Positions 34,053 through 42,989 of a stretch of 64,000 bases of DNA are shown one piece after another. Every line of letters begins with the position of its first letter. Position 1 is the first letter of the stretch. The notes beneath the pieces are model-generated. The model was not told where the DNA came from, searched no databases, and was given only the letters and a program-made list of their open reading frames with translations. Source of the stretch: an uncultured Candidatus Melainabacteria bacterium. Its GTDB lineage: Bacteria > Cyanobacteriota > Vampirovibrionia > Gastranaerophilales > Gastranaerophilaceae. Position numbers and translations under genes: made by a program. The stretch spans positions 124,001 to 188,000 of the forward strand of contig CAKUUX010000001.1 in the NCBI GenBank assembly GCA_934693165.1. The letters run 5' to 3'.

Positions 34053-35294
34053 TTGAACATTCATGAACTTAGAGCGAATGTCGTAGCTGACAAGCTAGAA
34101 ACAAAAGCCAAGGCAAAGGCTGAAAATAAGCCTCAATTACCTATTTCTGACAATAAGGAAATTGTAAACGAAAAAGGTGCTGAAGCTCTCAAGAATTATT
34201 TTATAGGTACTCAACATGTAGCATTTAAGGGATTCCCTTGTGATACTGGGGAATTTAATCATAATATGGCTATGGTTCCTTGTGCATGCTGTGGTAAGAA
34301 AATGCTTGCAGGTAATGAAAATGTTGATAAGTTTGCACAAAAATTAACTCAAATTAAGGGTGAAGAAAGAAATAACTTTATTGATGATACGATGGATATT
34401 TATCGTCCAGTTGAAAAAACAATTATTAGAGGGATGAAAGATTTAGGTACAAAATATCCTAACAAAACAACTTTTGAGTTGTGTGATGAAATGGCAAAAG
34501 ATCCAGAAGGTATATTGAAAAATGGTCAATTAGCTGTTTTAGATGATGTTGATGCAAAAGCAAAAGAACTCTATGGCGAAGATAATAAAATTTCAAAATT
34601 TGTTAAATCTCAAAAACCACTTATAAACGGTCAAGAAAATAATCCAAAATTTAATAGAGCTGATTTTGTAGAAAAAATGGATGATTTAACTACTGAAATG
34701 GGTGATGATAAGGCAAAAGGTAAAGTTTTAAATGTTGCAATTGACATGCCATTTGAAGATGATTATTTCCAAAAAATGACAAAGAAAATATATCAACCAA
34801 GAAAATTTATTAGAACATTATATTGTAACGCTGTAAAAACAGCAGAGCATATCCATCCAAAATCTTTAGGTGGTCCAAACAATACAGAAAATTACATGAG
34901 CGAATGTAATGAATGTAATGAAAACAGACAAAATTATGATTTGAATTCATATTGGATGAGCAGATACCCATCAATGCCTTATAACGTACAACAATTCTGC
35001 GATGATGTAACAGAAAAAGTAGTATCAGGTGAAATTGGTCCTCATTTTGTTGATTATCCAAAAGATTTGAAGGTTGCAGTTGAATCAGAAACAAAAGGTG
35101 CAATTACATTAAAAGTCTTAAATCCAGAAGAAATCAATAAGAAAAGAGCAGAAAAAGGTTTAGAACCACTTCCTCAACCAACACAAGACAATGTTGAAAA
35201 GGCAAGAAGAGAACAAAGAAAGAAACCTCATGAGGAAGTTCCTCTCCCTTCTCCGAGACCGGCAAAAGCAGAGCCACAAAAGAAAGTAGCATAG
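34053..35294 (+). CDS. HNH-endonuclease-like protein with split zinc motif, paralogue 1
   Basis: A 413-residue protein with no signal peptide. It has C77-x-C79-C80-G, then about 185 residues of helical, family-specific sequence, then an HNH-type core: E265-H266-I-H268-P-K-x-x-GG-x-N-N-x-E-N280-Y followed by C285-x2-C288-N. In ordinary HNH proteins the first cysteine pair lies only some 15-25 residues before the core, so the domain is either interrupted or rebuilt. The C-terminus is Pro/Lys-rich. The start is a TTG with only a weak ribosome site. Paralogue 2 follows at 35516 and a third lies at 53524. The function could be nuclease, toxin or scaffold; nothing in the sequence decides. Confidence 0.75.
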   Translation: MNIHELRANVVADKLETKAKAKAENKPQLPISDNKEIVNEKGAEALKNYFIGTQHVAFKGFPCDTGEFNHNMAMVPCACCGKKMLAGNENVDKFAQKLTQIKGEERNNFIDDTMDIYRPVEKTIIRGMKDLGTKYPNKTTFELCDEMAKDPEGILKNGQLAVLDDVDAKAKELYGEDNKISKFVKSQKPLINGQENNPKFNRADFVEKMDDLTTEMGDDKAKGKVLNVAIDMPFEDDYFQKMTKKIYQPRKFIRTLYCNAVKTAEHIHPKSLGGPNNTENYMSECNECNENRQNYDLNSYWMSRYPSMPYNVQQFCDDVTEKVVSGEIGPHFVDYPKDLKVAVESETKGAITLKVLNPEEINKKRAEKGLEPLPQPTQDNVEKARREQRKKPHEEVPLPSPRPAKAEPQKKVA

Positions 35295-35320
35295 ATTAAA
35301 AATAAAATTATGATTTTAAT

Positions 35321-35352
35321 ATAGATGAGTTGACTAATCTCAACTCATCTAT
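35321..35352 (+). terminator. Perfect palindrome after HNH-like paralogue 1
   Basis: A 13-bp perfect stem (35321-35333 with 35340-35352) and loop CTAATC, 26 bp after the stop. The T run after the stem is short, so termination may be partial and the two paralogues may be partly co-transcribed. Confidence 0.6.
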
Positions 35353-35515
35353 TTGTATGAATTTGTAAATAAATTGTAAAGATTTATTAAATCTTATAGC
35401 AAAAAATATATTTTAGAGTCATTATATATGTATCCACAGAATATATGTCCACAAAACAATTTCTGCAATTTATACGAAGATATTAAATTATTTACAAGAA
35501 GGGTAGAGTAGGTAA

Positions 35516-36778
35516 ATGAAAATTAATGCTATCACAATGGCAGCTCCTGCGACGTTTAGTGTTCCCAAAAAAGCTGTTGAAAAAAATCCACAAGTAACAA
35601 ATCCAATCGAAAACAGATTTCCAAAACAACAAACAAACGATGGCTCAAAAGCTATCATGAATTATTTCTTTGGTATGCAAAATGTACCATCATTCAAAGG
35701 TTATCCTTGTTCAACGGGTGAATTTGTTGTTAAACAAATAGATAACGTTCCATGCGCTTGCTGTGGTGCAGAAATGATGAATTCAAAAGAACAAAATGAA
35801 TTTGTTGCAAAAGCTTCTAAAGCAAAAGGTGAAGAATTAGCAAATATTTTTGCAGAAAACTTACATAAAATCAGACGTAACGAAAGACCTGTAGCTCGTG
35901 AACTTATGGAAAGAGCTACTAAATATCCAAATCAAAAATTATCAGATTTAGCTGATAAAGATATGGATTCAAGAAAACTTTATAATAAAGAAAACTTAAT
36001 TGTTTTAAATAATGTTGATAAAAAAGCTCAAGAATTATATGGTGAAAAAAATAAAGTTTCAAAATTCGTTCAAAGCCAAAAATCATTAATTGAAAAAAAT
36101 GTAAGAAATGGTTTTGGTAGAGGAACATTTTTGGCAAATCTTAAAAAATTAACAGCAGACGATCAAGAAAAATCTCAAAAAGTGTTAACAGAAGCTATTG
36201 AGTTACCATTAAATGAAAATGGTGTAGCAAAAGTTATTCAAAAAGTTCAAGCTTCTGATTCAGTTGGTATTGCAAGAAGATTAATTGCAACAGCAGTTAT
36301 GACAACAGAACATATTCATCCAAAATCTCAAGGTGGTCCAAACAATACAGAAAACTACATGGGTGAATGTGCTGAATGTAATAATAATAGAGGTAGCGAA
36401 AACTTAAACCAATATTGGCAATCAACATATCCAAATATGCCATCAGCTACTCAAAAATATGCTGATTACATTTCAGAACAAATCATTACAGGTAAAATGG
36501 GTACAAGATATGATGATTATATGGTAGATTTAGAAAAAGCTGTTGAATCAGAATCTAAAGATGCTATTGATTTAAAAGTTTTAAACCCAGAAGAAATTGA
36601 TAAAGCAAGAAAAGAACGTGGTTTACCTGATCCAAAACCACTTCCTGTAAAACCAAAACCAGAAAAATCTGAAACAAAAAAAGATGAAACAAAAATTTCG
36701 GGTTCTAAAAAACCTCAAGGTAGTAAAAAACCACACGGTGGCAAAAAACCTACTAGAAGACCAAATATCAAAAAATAA
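35516..36778 (+). CDS. HNH-endonuclease-like protein with split zinc motif, paralogue 2
   Basis: A 420-residue paralogue of the upstream gene. All key residues fall at almost the same positions: C80-x-C82-C83-G, then E265-H266-I-H268, N280-Y and C285-x2-C288-N. The segments around them (SFKGYPCSTGEF, NVPCACCGAEMM, HPKSQGGPNNTENYMGEC) are nearly identical to paralogue 1, while the first 40 residues and the tail differ. The tail is strongly basic (KKPQGSKKPHGGKKPTRRP), which could bind nucleic acid or help secretion. There is no signal peptide. An AGAAGGG-type ribosome site precedes the ATG. A strong terminator follows. Confidence 0.78.
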   Translation: MKINAITMAAPATFSVPKKAVEKNPQVTNPIENRFPKQQTNDGSKAIMNYFFGMQNVPSFKGYPCSTGEFVVKQIDNVPCACCGAEMMNSKEQNEFVAKASKAKGEELANIFAENLHKIRRNERPVARELMERATKYPNQKLSDLADKDMDSRKLYNKENLIVLNNVDKKAQELYGEKNKVSKFVQSQKSLIEKNVRNGFGRGTFLANLKKLTADDQEKSQKVLTEAIELPLNENGVAKVIQKVQASDSVGIARRLIATAVMTTEHIHPKSQGGPNNTENYMGECAECNNNRGSENLNQYWQSTYPNMPSATQKYADYISEQIITGKMGTRYDDYMVDLEKAVESESKDAIDLKVLNPEEIDKARKERGLPDPKPLPVKPKPEKSETKKDETKISGSKKPQGSKKPHGGKKPTRRPNIKK

Positions 36779-36790
36779 TTAAGTTAATAA

Positions 36791-36824
36791 AAGAGGGCGA
36801 AGCCAACGGCTTCGCCCTCTTTGT
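36791..36824 (+). terminator. Intrinsic terminator with GGCGAAGCC core
   Basis: A perfect 14-bp stem (36791-36804 with 36808-36821), loop AAC, then a T run. It shares the GAGGGCGAA and CGAAGCC/GGCTTCG parts with the terminators at 22714, 28837 and 47431. Confidence 0.93.
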
Positions 36825-36932
36825 ATATAAAAATTTATAATATCTTGAAAACTCTTTGAAAGTCTTTTAAAATAGACACAAGAGGATTAATTGTTGTTAT
36901 ATTTATTATAATGGCAAAGAAAAGGTAGAGTT

Positions 36933-37649
36933 ATGAATCAAGCACAAAAGAAAATATTAATAGTTGATGATGATGATGAAATCAGAGAATTATTAGAATT
37001 TGACGTGGCTCAAAGTGGATACTTTGTAGATACTGCAAAAGATGGTCTTGAAGGCTTGAATAAAGCTCTTAATAATTCCTACGACCTTATTTTATTGGAC
37101 GTTATGATGCCTAAAATGAATGGGTTTGATGTTTGTAAAAATATTAGAAATGCAAAAATCAATATTCCAATACTTCTTTTAACTGCAAAAGGTACAATTG
37201 AAGATAAGACAGAGGGTTTTGATTGTGGGGCAGACGATTATCTTGTAAAACCTTTTGATATACAAGAAGTTTTGTTGAGAATAAGAGTCCTTTTGAGAAG
37301 AAATCAAGTTGTAGAAGATACAAATTCTTTATCTAATGAAATTCTTCAAGCTGGTGATATTACTATTTTGCCTGAAAGCTTAGAGGTTATAATCGTAAAT
37401 AAAAAGGTTAAGTTAACTCCTACTGAGTTTGAAATTTTATACTGTTTAATGCAACATTTCAACAACCCTGTAACTTTGGCAGTATTGCTTGATGAAGTTT
37501 GGGGATATGATTCTGACGAAGATGTTAGAATGTTGAGAGTTCATGTTGGTGGACTTAGAAATAAGATTGAGCCTAATGTTAAATCTCCACAATACTTGCA
37601 TACAGTAACAAATGTCGGTTATAAATTAACACCTTTTAAAGAAGATTAA
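36933..37649 (+). CDS. OmpR-family response regulator
   Basis: A 238-residue regulator: receiver with IVDDDDEIRELLEF, phosphoacceptor Asp in LILLDVMMPKMNGFDV, LLLTAKGTIEDK and DYLVKPFDIQEVLLR; winged helix with KLTPTEFEILYCLMQ and VRMLRVHVGGLRNKIE. It is followed 2 bp later by the histidine kinase gene, so the two are a cognate pair in one operon. AAGG precedes the ATG. Its target genes are unknown. Confidence 0.94.
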   Translation: MNQAQKKILIVDDDDEIRELLEFDVAQSGYFVDTAKDGLEGLNKALNNSYDLILLDVMMPKMNGFDVCKNIRNAKINIPILLLTAKGTIEDKTEGFDCGADDYLVKPFDIQEVLLRIRVLLRRNQVVEDTNSLSNEILQAGDITILPESLEVIIVNKKVKLTPTEFEILYCLMQHFNNPVTLAVLLDEVWGYDSDEDVRMLRVHVGGLRNKIEPNVKSPQYLHTVTNVGYKLTPFKED

Positions 37650-37651
37650 TC

Positions 37652-39328
37652 ATGAAAAAATATTTTAAACTGAAAAGATTAAAGATTGCTGAACAAATAC
37701 TTATAGTACTATTTTGTGCTGTTATGGTACCAATGATTGTCAGTGGTTTAATCATAAACAATATTAACCAACACGCAATCCGTGCTCAATTAAGAGATTC
37801 TGCAAAACTTGTATCAAGTATGGTTAGTGAAGAAATTGATATGTTTATTGCAACAACATACAATGAACTTCAACAGGTTGATGCAGTTTTAAAAACAATT
37901 CCTGCAAGTTCTCGTCAGGCTTATCTTGCTGATTTGAAAAATAATTTCAAACAGTATGAAGATTTGAGATTAGTGGATAACTTAAATGGATTTGATAAAC
38001 TTTATGACAAGAACTTAGAGAAAGGCTTAATTACAATAAATGTTAAAACCTATGATGGCAAATATTTGGTTGCTACTTATAATTTAGAATTATTTAAAAA
38101 GTTCTTATTCCGTTCTTTAAAAGATGATATTCGCCAAATTTACGTTATTTCTGATAAACATAAGGTTGTTGCCGCTCATAATTTCACTACAGAATTATAC
38201 GTTGAATCAACTGGGCTTTTACCAAGACATTTGATAGAAGATAAACCAGTTATTTTTGGTAACGTTAAAAACCAACCTCTTTGTTATTACAAGAAATCAA
38301 ATCCTGCTTTGATGATTATTGTAAACACAACTGAGAAGGTTACTAATGATACGATTAACGATAATAGGGCAAAGCTTTTACTTGCTGTGTTTATTTCGTC
38401 ATTATCAGTATTCTTTGTTGTTGCTTTGTACATTTATTATATGTACATCAATATTAGACAATTATTTAAAGGTATTATTGCTGTATCTCAAGGTAATTAC
38501 CAAAGACAAATTCGTTTGTTAAAGAATATTTTTACGCCTTATGAAATTGTTTTCTTGGCTTTTGAATTTAACAAAATGGCAAATGAAATTCATAAATCAT
38601 ATAAAGAACTTGAAAAGAAAAATGCTGAACTTGTTGAACTTAATGAATTTCGTTCAAACTTGATTGATACGGTAAGTCATGAACTTAGAACACCTTTAAC
38701 AAGTATTCAAGGCTACACTTCAAGACTTTTAAGACAAGATATTCAAATTGATGAAGAAACTAAACAAAAATCTTTAAAAATCATTAAGCGTCAATCTGAA
38801 AGACTTAAACGTATGATTGAAGATTTACTTGTTATTCCTGATATTGAGCGTGAACGAATAAAGATGAATATTGAACCTGTTTGGATAATAGAAACAATTG
38901 AAAATACAAAAGTTCTTATTAAAGACAAAAATAAAAAAGAAATCGAAAGTTCAATACATGAAGATTTTCCGTTAGTTCTAGCTGATAAAGATAGATTAGA
39001 GCAAATTATGTTAAACATTCTTGATAATGCTGCAAAATATGCTTACGAAGATACACCAATAAAGATTGACGGTGAAACTACAGAAGATAGAGCGATTATA
39101 AAAATTTCTAATTATGCTGATTATATTCCAGAAGAAAAATTATTAAAACTTTTTGAAAAATTTATCAGAATGGATGATTCAACTACAAGAACTTCTCGTG
39201 GTACTGGGCTTGGTCTGTTTATTGTAAAAGGTCTTGTTGATTGTATGAACGGTGAAATTTCACTTTCTAGTACAAAGGATAATATTTTTACAGTAACTTT
39301 GTCTTTGCCTTTATTTAAAGAGGTTTAG
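37652..39328 (+). CDS. Membrane histidine kinase paired with the OmpR-type regulator
   Basis: A 558-residue sensor kinase. The first transmembrane helix is at about residues 13-32, an external domain of about 210 residues has a Cache-like pattern (IYVISDKHKVVAAHN), and a second helix follows at about 245-270. A HAMP-like linker and coiled coil lead to HisKA (IDTVSHELRTPLTSIQG) and the ATPase domain (NILDNAAKYAYED, SRGTGLGLFIVKG). It should autophosphorylate on the His in SHELRTP and pass phosphate to the regulator encoded 2 bp upstream. tadA starts 4 bp after its stop and probably shares the transcript. Confidence 0.93.
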   Translation: MKKYFKLKRLKIAEQILIVLFCAVMVPMIVSGLIINNINQHAIRAQLRDSAKLVSSMVSEEIDMFIATTYNELQQVDAVLKTIPASSRQAYLADLKNNFKQYEDLRLVDNLNGFDKLYDKNLEKGLITINVKTYDGKYLVATYNLELFKKFLFRSLKDDIRQIYVISDKHKVVAAHNFTTELYVESTGLLPRHLIEDKPVIFGNVKNQPLCYYKKSNPALMIIVNTTEKVTNDTINDNRAKLLLAVFISSLSVFFVVALYIYYMYINIRQLFKGIIAVSQGNYQRQIRLLKNIFTPYEIVFLAFEFNKMANEIHKSYKELEKKNAELVELNEFRSNLIDTVSHELRTPLTSIQGYTSRLLRQDIQIDEETKQKSLKIIKRQSERLKRMIEDLLVIPDIERERIKMNIEPVWIIETIENTKVLIKDKNKKEIESSIHEDFPLVLADKDRLEQIMLNILDNAAKYAYEDTPIKIDGETTEDRAIIKISNYADYIPEEKLLKLFEKFIRMDDSTTRTSRGTGLGLFIVKGLVDCMNGEISLSSTKDNIFTVTLSLPLFKEV

Positions 39329-39332
39329 ATTT

Positions 39333-39755
39333 ATGTTTATGGAAAAGGCTATTGAACTTGCAAAACAAGTTGAAAAAGATGTTCCAGTATCTGCAATAAT
39401 AGTTAAAGATGGCGAAATTATATCTTTTGCTCAAAATGAGAGAGAAATAGATAATGATGTGACTTCTCATGCAGAAATTTCTGCGATACGTAAAGCAGAG
39501 CGTGTTTTAAATAATTGGCGACTTGATGATTGCGAAATGTATGTTACGCTAGAACCTTGCCCAATGTGTGCTTGGGCAATACTTCAATCAAGAATAAAAA
39601 CGCTTTATTTTGGTTCTTTTGATAAAATTTATGGGGCATTTGGTTCTGCCATGGATTTGAGAAAATATATAAATTCAAAACTTAAAGTTTACGGTGGAAT
39701 AAAAGAAGAAGAGTGTGATAAGATTTTAGAGGAGTTTTTTAAAAAAATAAGATGA
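39333..39755 (+). CDS. tadA: tRNA-specific adenosine deaminase-like protein
   Basis: A 140-residue cytidine/adenosine deaminase-fold enzyme. It has the zinc site THAE-type HAEISAIRKAE with catalytic Glu, and PCPMC in LEPCPMCAWAILQSRI. The length, the SRI segment and the FGSFDKIYGAFGSAMDL loop fit TadA, which converts A34 to inosine in tRNA-Arg(ACG). A second in-frame ATG lies six bases later. The next gene overlaps by 4 bp. Other deaminases of this family cannot be fully excluded. Confidence 0.88.
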   Translation: MFMEKAIELAKQVEKDVPVSAIIVKDGEIISFAQNEREIDNDVTSHAEISAIRKAERVLNNWRLDDCEMYVTLEPCPMCAWAILQSRIKTLYFGSFDKIYGAFGSAMDLRKYINSKLKVYGGIKEEECDKILEEFFKKIR

Positions 39756-40525
39756 ACTTAAAACAACAACTTGATGCACTTGTTCTAAAATACGAAACAA
39801 AAGATTTTATAAAAGATGATCCTATTCAATTTCCACATAGATTTAAAAACTGTAAAGACATTGAATTAGCCGGATTTATCTCCTCAATGTTTGCTTTTGG
39901 AAATAGAAAAGTTTTTATAAAAAAACTCAATGAACTTTTTAATCTTTTTCAAAATGAACCCGTAAATTTTATAGAAAATTTTGAAAGAAAATCTTTAAAA
40001 GGATTTAATTATAGGTTTGCAAAAGAGAAGGATATTGAAGAAATATTCTTAGTTCTAAAAAAACTTTATTCTTCAAATAGTACATTAGAAGAACTTTTTA
40101 AATACGGCTACGAATCTAAAGATTTTCAACAAATGCAAAAGGTCATAACTGATTATTTTTATTCAAATATGGAAAACACTTTTGGTGCAAAATATTTAAT
40201 TCCTGATGCAAATAAAAATGGTGCGATGAAACGAATAAATATGTTTTTACGCTGGATGGTTAGAGATGGTGAAGTTGATTTAGGCATTTGGAATTTTATT
40301 AATAAATCAGAACTTTTAATACCCCTTGATACTCACGTTGCAAGAATTTCTCGTGAAATGAATTTACTTAAAAGAAATTCTAATGATTTTAAAGCTGTAA
40401 GAGAATTAACCGATGAATTAAAAAATTTTGATAAAAATGACCCTATAAAATATGATTTTGCCATGTTTGGTTATGGAATTGATAACCCTAAAATAAAAGT
40501 AACAAATATTAATAATATGCCTTAA
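39752..40525 (+). CDS. TIGR02757/DUF2400-family protein
   Basis: A 257-residue protein. Seen: DPIQFPHRFKNCKDIELAGF near the N-terminus, FGNRKVFIKKLNELF, MNMFLRWMVRDGEVDLGIW, and LIPLDTHVARISREMNLL with PIKYDFAMFGYGI near the C-terminus. These are the hallmarks of a conserved bacterial family of unknown function distantly related to helix-hairpin-helix DNA glycosylases. It overlaps tadA by 4 bp (ATGA), so the two are co-translated. The role is unknown. Confidence 0.82.
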   Translation: MNLKQQLDALVLKYETKDFIKDDPIQFPHRFKNCKDIELAGFISSMFAFGNRKVFIKKLNELFNLFQNEPVNFIENFERKSLKGFNYRFAKEKDIEEIFLVLKKLYSSNSTLEELFKYGYESKDFQQMQKVITDYFYSNMENTFGAKYLIPDANKNGAMKRINMFLRWMVRDGEVDLGIWNFINKSELLIPLDTHVARISREMNLLKRNSNDFKAVRELTDELKNFDKNDPIKYDFAMFGYGIDNPKIKVTNINNMP

Positions 40526-40586
40526 AAAATGCAATTATTTTTGATTTCAAATCTTTAATATACTATAAGTAGTTGGTAGGTGTTTT

Positions 40587-42173
40587 ATGAATATTCAAAA
40601 TGTTTTTAATCTAAATTTTGCAGGTAAAGTAGAAGACAAAAAAGCTTTAAATACAAAACCATATCTTGCTCCACAAAAGCCCGATACATTTGAGCGTACA
40701 ACAACACCTAAAACAGAAACTAAGCAAGATACTGTTTTAAGTAAAATTACTAAAATGTACAACAAAATGATTCCATTAAAGCTTGACCCTGAAAGCACAA
40801 AAGTTATGAAAGAAGATAAACTTGATGCAGGTAAAGTTTTATCTTTAGTAAAAGACATAACTACAAGTAAAACTGACAAAATCAAACTTGAAAGAGCAGA
40901 ATATGATGGCAAAAGCAATTATCTATTAAGAGCTGAAAACAAAGATGATAGCGAAAATATTAAACTTTTAGACAAGAACTTGAATGTTTTAGAACAAGAA
41001 AACATTAAGTATGAATATGATAAAAAAGGTAATCCTGTTTCTAAAACTGTTATGACAAGCGATTTTAGAACAAATACTTTCTGTGAATCAAAATTCAAAT
41101 TTGATAAAGAATACTATCAACCTATCATGACCGAAGCCACTAAAATTAGACGTGATAGCCAAAATAGATTAATCAGAAAAGAATTTTATGAAATATCTGA
41201 TATTGAAGGCATGTATAACGTTAAATACGAATTTCCAAACGGAAAAGTAAGACAAATTTCTAAAGCAACAAAAGATAAAAATACAGGCGCTATTTTAATT
41301 GAAAAAGATATGCGATCTTCTGATATGACTAGAACTCAATACAGATACGAAGATGACCCTAAAGGTAACAGAATTATTGATTACAAAATCACTTCACCTG
41401 ACGGCAAAGTTTTGATGAACCAATCTCAAACTTTTGAAGTTTTAGGCAAAAATAAATTCCGTTCTTCAAGAAATGATAAATCCTACTTAATGGAATTGGA
41501 TAATAAAACAAAAGTTATGACAATTACTGATGAGAAAAAAGACGAACGCCATGAAATAAACTTAAAACAACTTATTGAAGGTCGAAGAATGCCTCTTATC
41601 AAAATGTTGAAAACAATTCCAGGGGACGAACTTATTAACTTAAAAGATAATGTATTAGGAATGCAAGAGGCTAAAAATAATTTGGAATCTTATTGCGAAA
41701 ATGTAGAAGTTGATGAATCTGATTTTTATGCAGACGAAGATCAATCATATATGTTTAACTTCTTAAATGTTGGCACTGACCCATTTGTATTTTTACACGA
41801 ATTAGGTCATGCGACAGATGTTGGTGGTAAACCTATAAAAGTGAAAAAAGATGAAGAAACAGGCAAATATAAGGCAACAATGATAGGTTCTATCAGAGAT
41901 GACGAAAAGTTTAAAAAGGTTTATGCTGAAGAAAGACAAAATTTCTTAAAAGAATTCCCAACGAACGAAAGAAATCACATTAACTACTTTATTGCAGACG
42001 AAGCAATTAAAGGTAGACCAGATCAAGGTAAAAAAGAAACTATTGCAGAAACAAATGCTATCTTAAATACATACCAAAGCGTTGATTTGTTAGGTTCAAG
42101 AACTCAATATTTGCAACAACATTTCCCTAGAACAATTGCATATTTGAGCGAAAAATTAGTACCTACAAAATAA
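40587..42173 (+). CDS. Putative zinc metallopeptidase (HExxH) of unknown family
   Basis: A 528-residue protein without signal peptide. The C-terminal third has the zinc-peptidase motif H404-ELG-H408 in VFLHELGHATDVGG and a downstream ETIAETNAI (484-492), the E-x3-E arrangement that supplies the third zinc ligand in gluzincin-like toxins. Residues 100-320 are beta-rich with repeats of the type YDKKGNPVSKT, YEFPNGKVRQI and YRYEDDPKGNRII, like YD/RHS or MORN-type repeats. The N-terminus (NVFNLNFAGKVEDKK) shares an F-x-G-K-x-E-D motif with the HNH-like protein at 53524. It could be a secreted effector or toxin. AGGT precedes the ATG. Confidence 0.7.
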   Translation: MNIQNVFNLNFAGKVEDKKALNTKPYLAPQKPDTFERTTTPKTETKQDTVLSKITKMYNKMIPLKLDPESTKVMKEDKLDAGKVLSLVKDITTSKTDKIKLERAEYDGKSNYLLRAENKDDSENIKLLDKNLNVLEQENIKYEYDKKGNPVSKTVMTSDFRTNTFCESKFKFDKEYYQPIMTEATKIRRDSQNRLIRKEFYEISDIEGMYNVKYEFPNGKVRQISKATKDKNTGAILIEKDMRSSDMTRTQYRYEDDPKGNRIIDYKITSPDGKVLMNQSQTFEVLGKNKFRSSRNDKSYLMELDNKTKVMTITDEKKDERHEINLKQLIEGRRMPLIKMLKTIPGDELINLKDNVLGMQEAKNNLESYCENVEVDESDFYADEDQSYMFNFLNVGTDPFVFLHELGHATDVGGKPIKVKKDEETGKYKATMIGSIRDDEKFKKVYAEERQNFLKEFPTNERNHINYFIADEAIKGRPDQGKKETIAETNAILNTYQSVDLLGSRTQYLQQHFPRTIAYLSEKLVPTK

Positions 42174-42186
42174 TTTCTAAGTTTTT

Positions 42187-42987
42187 ATGACTAAAAATCT
42201 TATCAAATTAAACACTGCTAGAAACTGCTTAAGATACATTATTAGGGCTTATGGAATTGAGGAGATTTATGTTCCTTATTATATCTGTCCTACGATAAAA
42301 TCAGCTATTCGTAAGGAAAAGGCTAAAATAAATTTTTATCATGTTGATAAAAAATTTATGCCTGTAAATGATTTTGGCAAAGATTATTTTATTCTTTATC
42401 CAAATTATTTTGGTATTTGTTCTAAAAATGTTCAAATTCTATCTAAGAAATACAAAAATTTAATTGTTGATAATGCGCATTCTTTTTATTCAGACTCTCT
42501 TGGGTTGGCGTCTTTTAATTCTTTACGTAAATTTTTTCAACTTAAATTTGGAATAAAAGAGGGTGCATATCTTTATTGTGACAGAGTTTTAGAAGAAAAT
42601 TTTTCTCAATCTGCAGATTATGAGATTGATGATTATAATTATGAAAATCTTGTTAAAAATGAAAACAGGCTTGATGAAGAAGAAATTTTACTAATGTCTA
42701 AAACAACAGAAAGCATTTTTTCTTCTATAGATTTTGAACAAGAAAAAACACATAGGTTAGAAAAATTTAAAAGCTTTCATCAAAAATATAAATCAATTAA
42801 TCAATTATGTATAAATCTTGAAGATGGTGAAATACCGTTTGTTTATCCATTATTGACTAAAGATGAAAATATAGGTTACGAGTTAGAAAATCAAGGGTTA
42901 ATGATTTTTAGATATTGGAACGGGATACCCAAGCATTTTGAAGAATATGATTTCTACAAATTTTTGGTTCCCATTCCAATATGTTAA
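42187..42987 (+). CDS. Short DegT/DnrJ/EryC1-like PLP-fold protein
   Basis: A 266-residue protein resembling a shortened sugar aminotransferase: the start KLNTARNCLRYIIRAYG, then IYVPYYICPTIKSAIRKE, IVDNAHSFYSDS (where the PLP-binding Asp-x-A-x is expected) and LASFNSLRKFFQLKFGIKEG, which may hold the catalytic lysine. Full family members have about 370 residues, so one lobe is reduced. It could be a rudimentary aminotransferase for surface sugars or a degenerate relative. No ribosome site is seen; it starts 13 bp after the peptidase gene and may be coupled to it. It ends 2 bp from the convergent EamA gene. Confidence 0.6.
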   Translation: MTKNLIKLNTARNCLRYIIRAYGIEEIYVPYYICPTIKSAIRKEKAKINFYHVDKKFMPVNDFGKDYFILYPNYFGICSKNVQILSKKYKNLIVDNAHSFYSDSLGLASFNSLRKFFQLKFGIKEGAYLYCDRVLEENFSQSADYEIDDYNYENLVKNENRLDEEEILLMSKTTESIFSSIDFEQEKTHRLEKFKSFHQKYKSINQLCINLEDGEIPFVYPLLTKDENIGYELENQGLMIFRYWNGIPKHFEEYDFYKFLVPIPIC

Positions 42988-42989
42988 TT

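Noticed and set aside
35430..35453. DnaA-box lookalikes GTATCCACA and TGTCCACA, possible origin
   Set aside because: Only two near matches, no DnaA gene, and no cluster or unwinding element typical of an origin.
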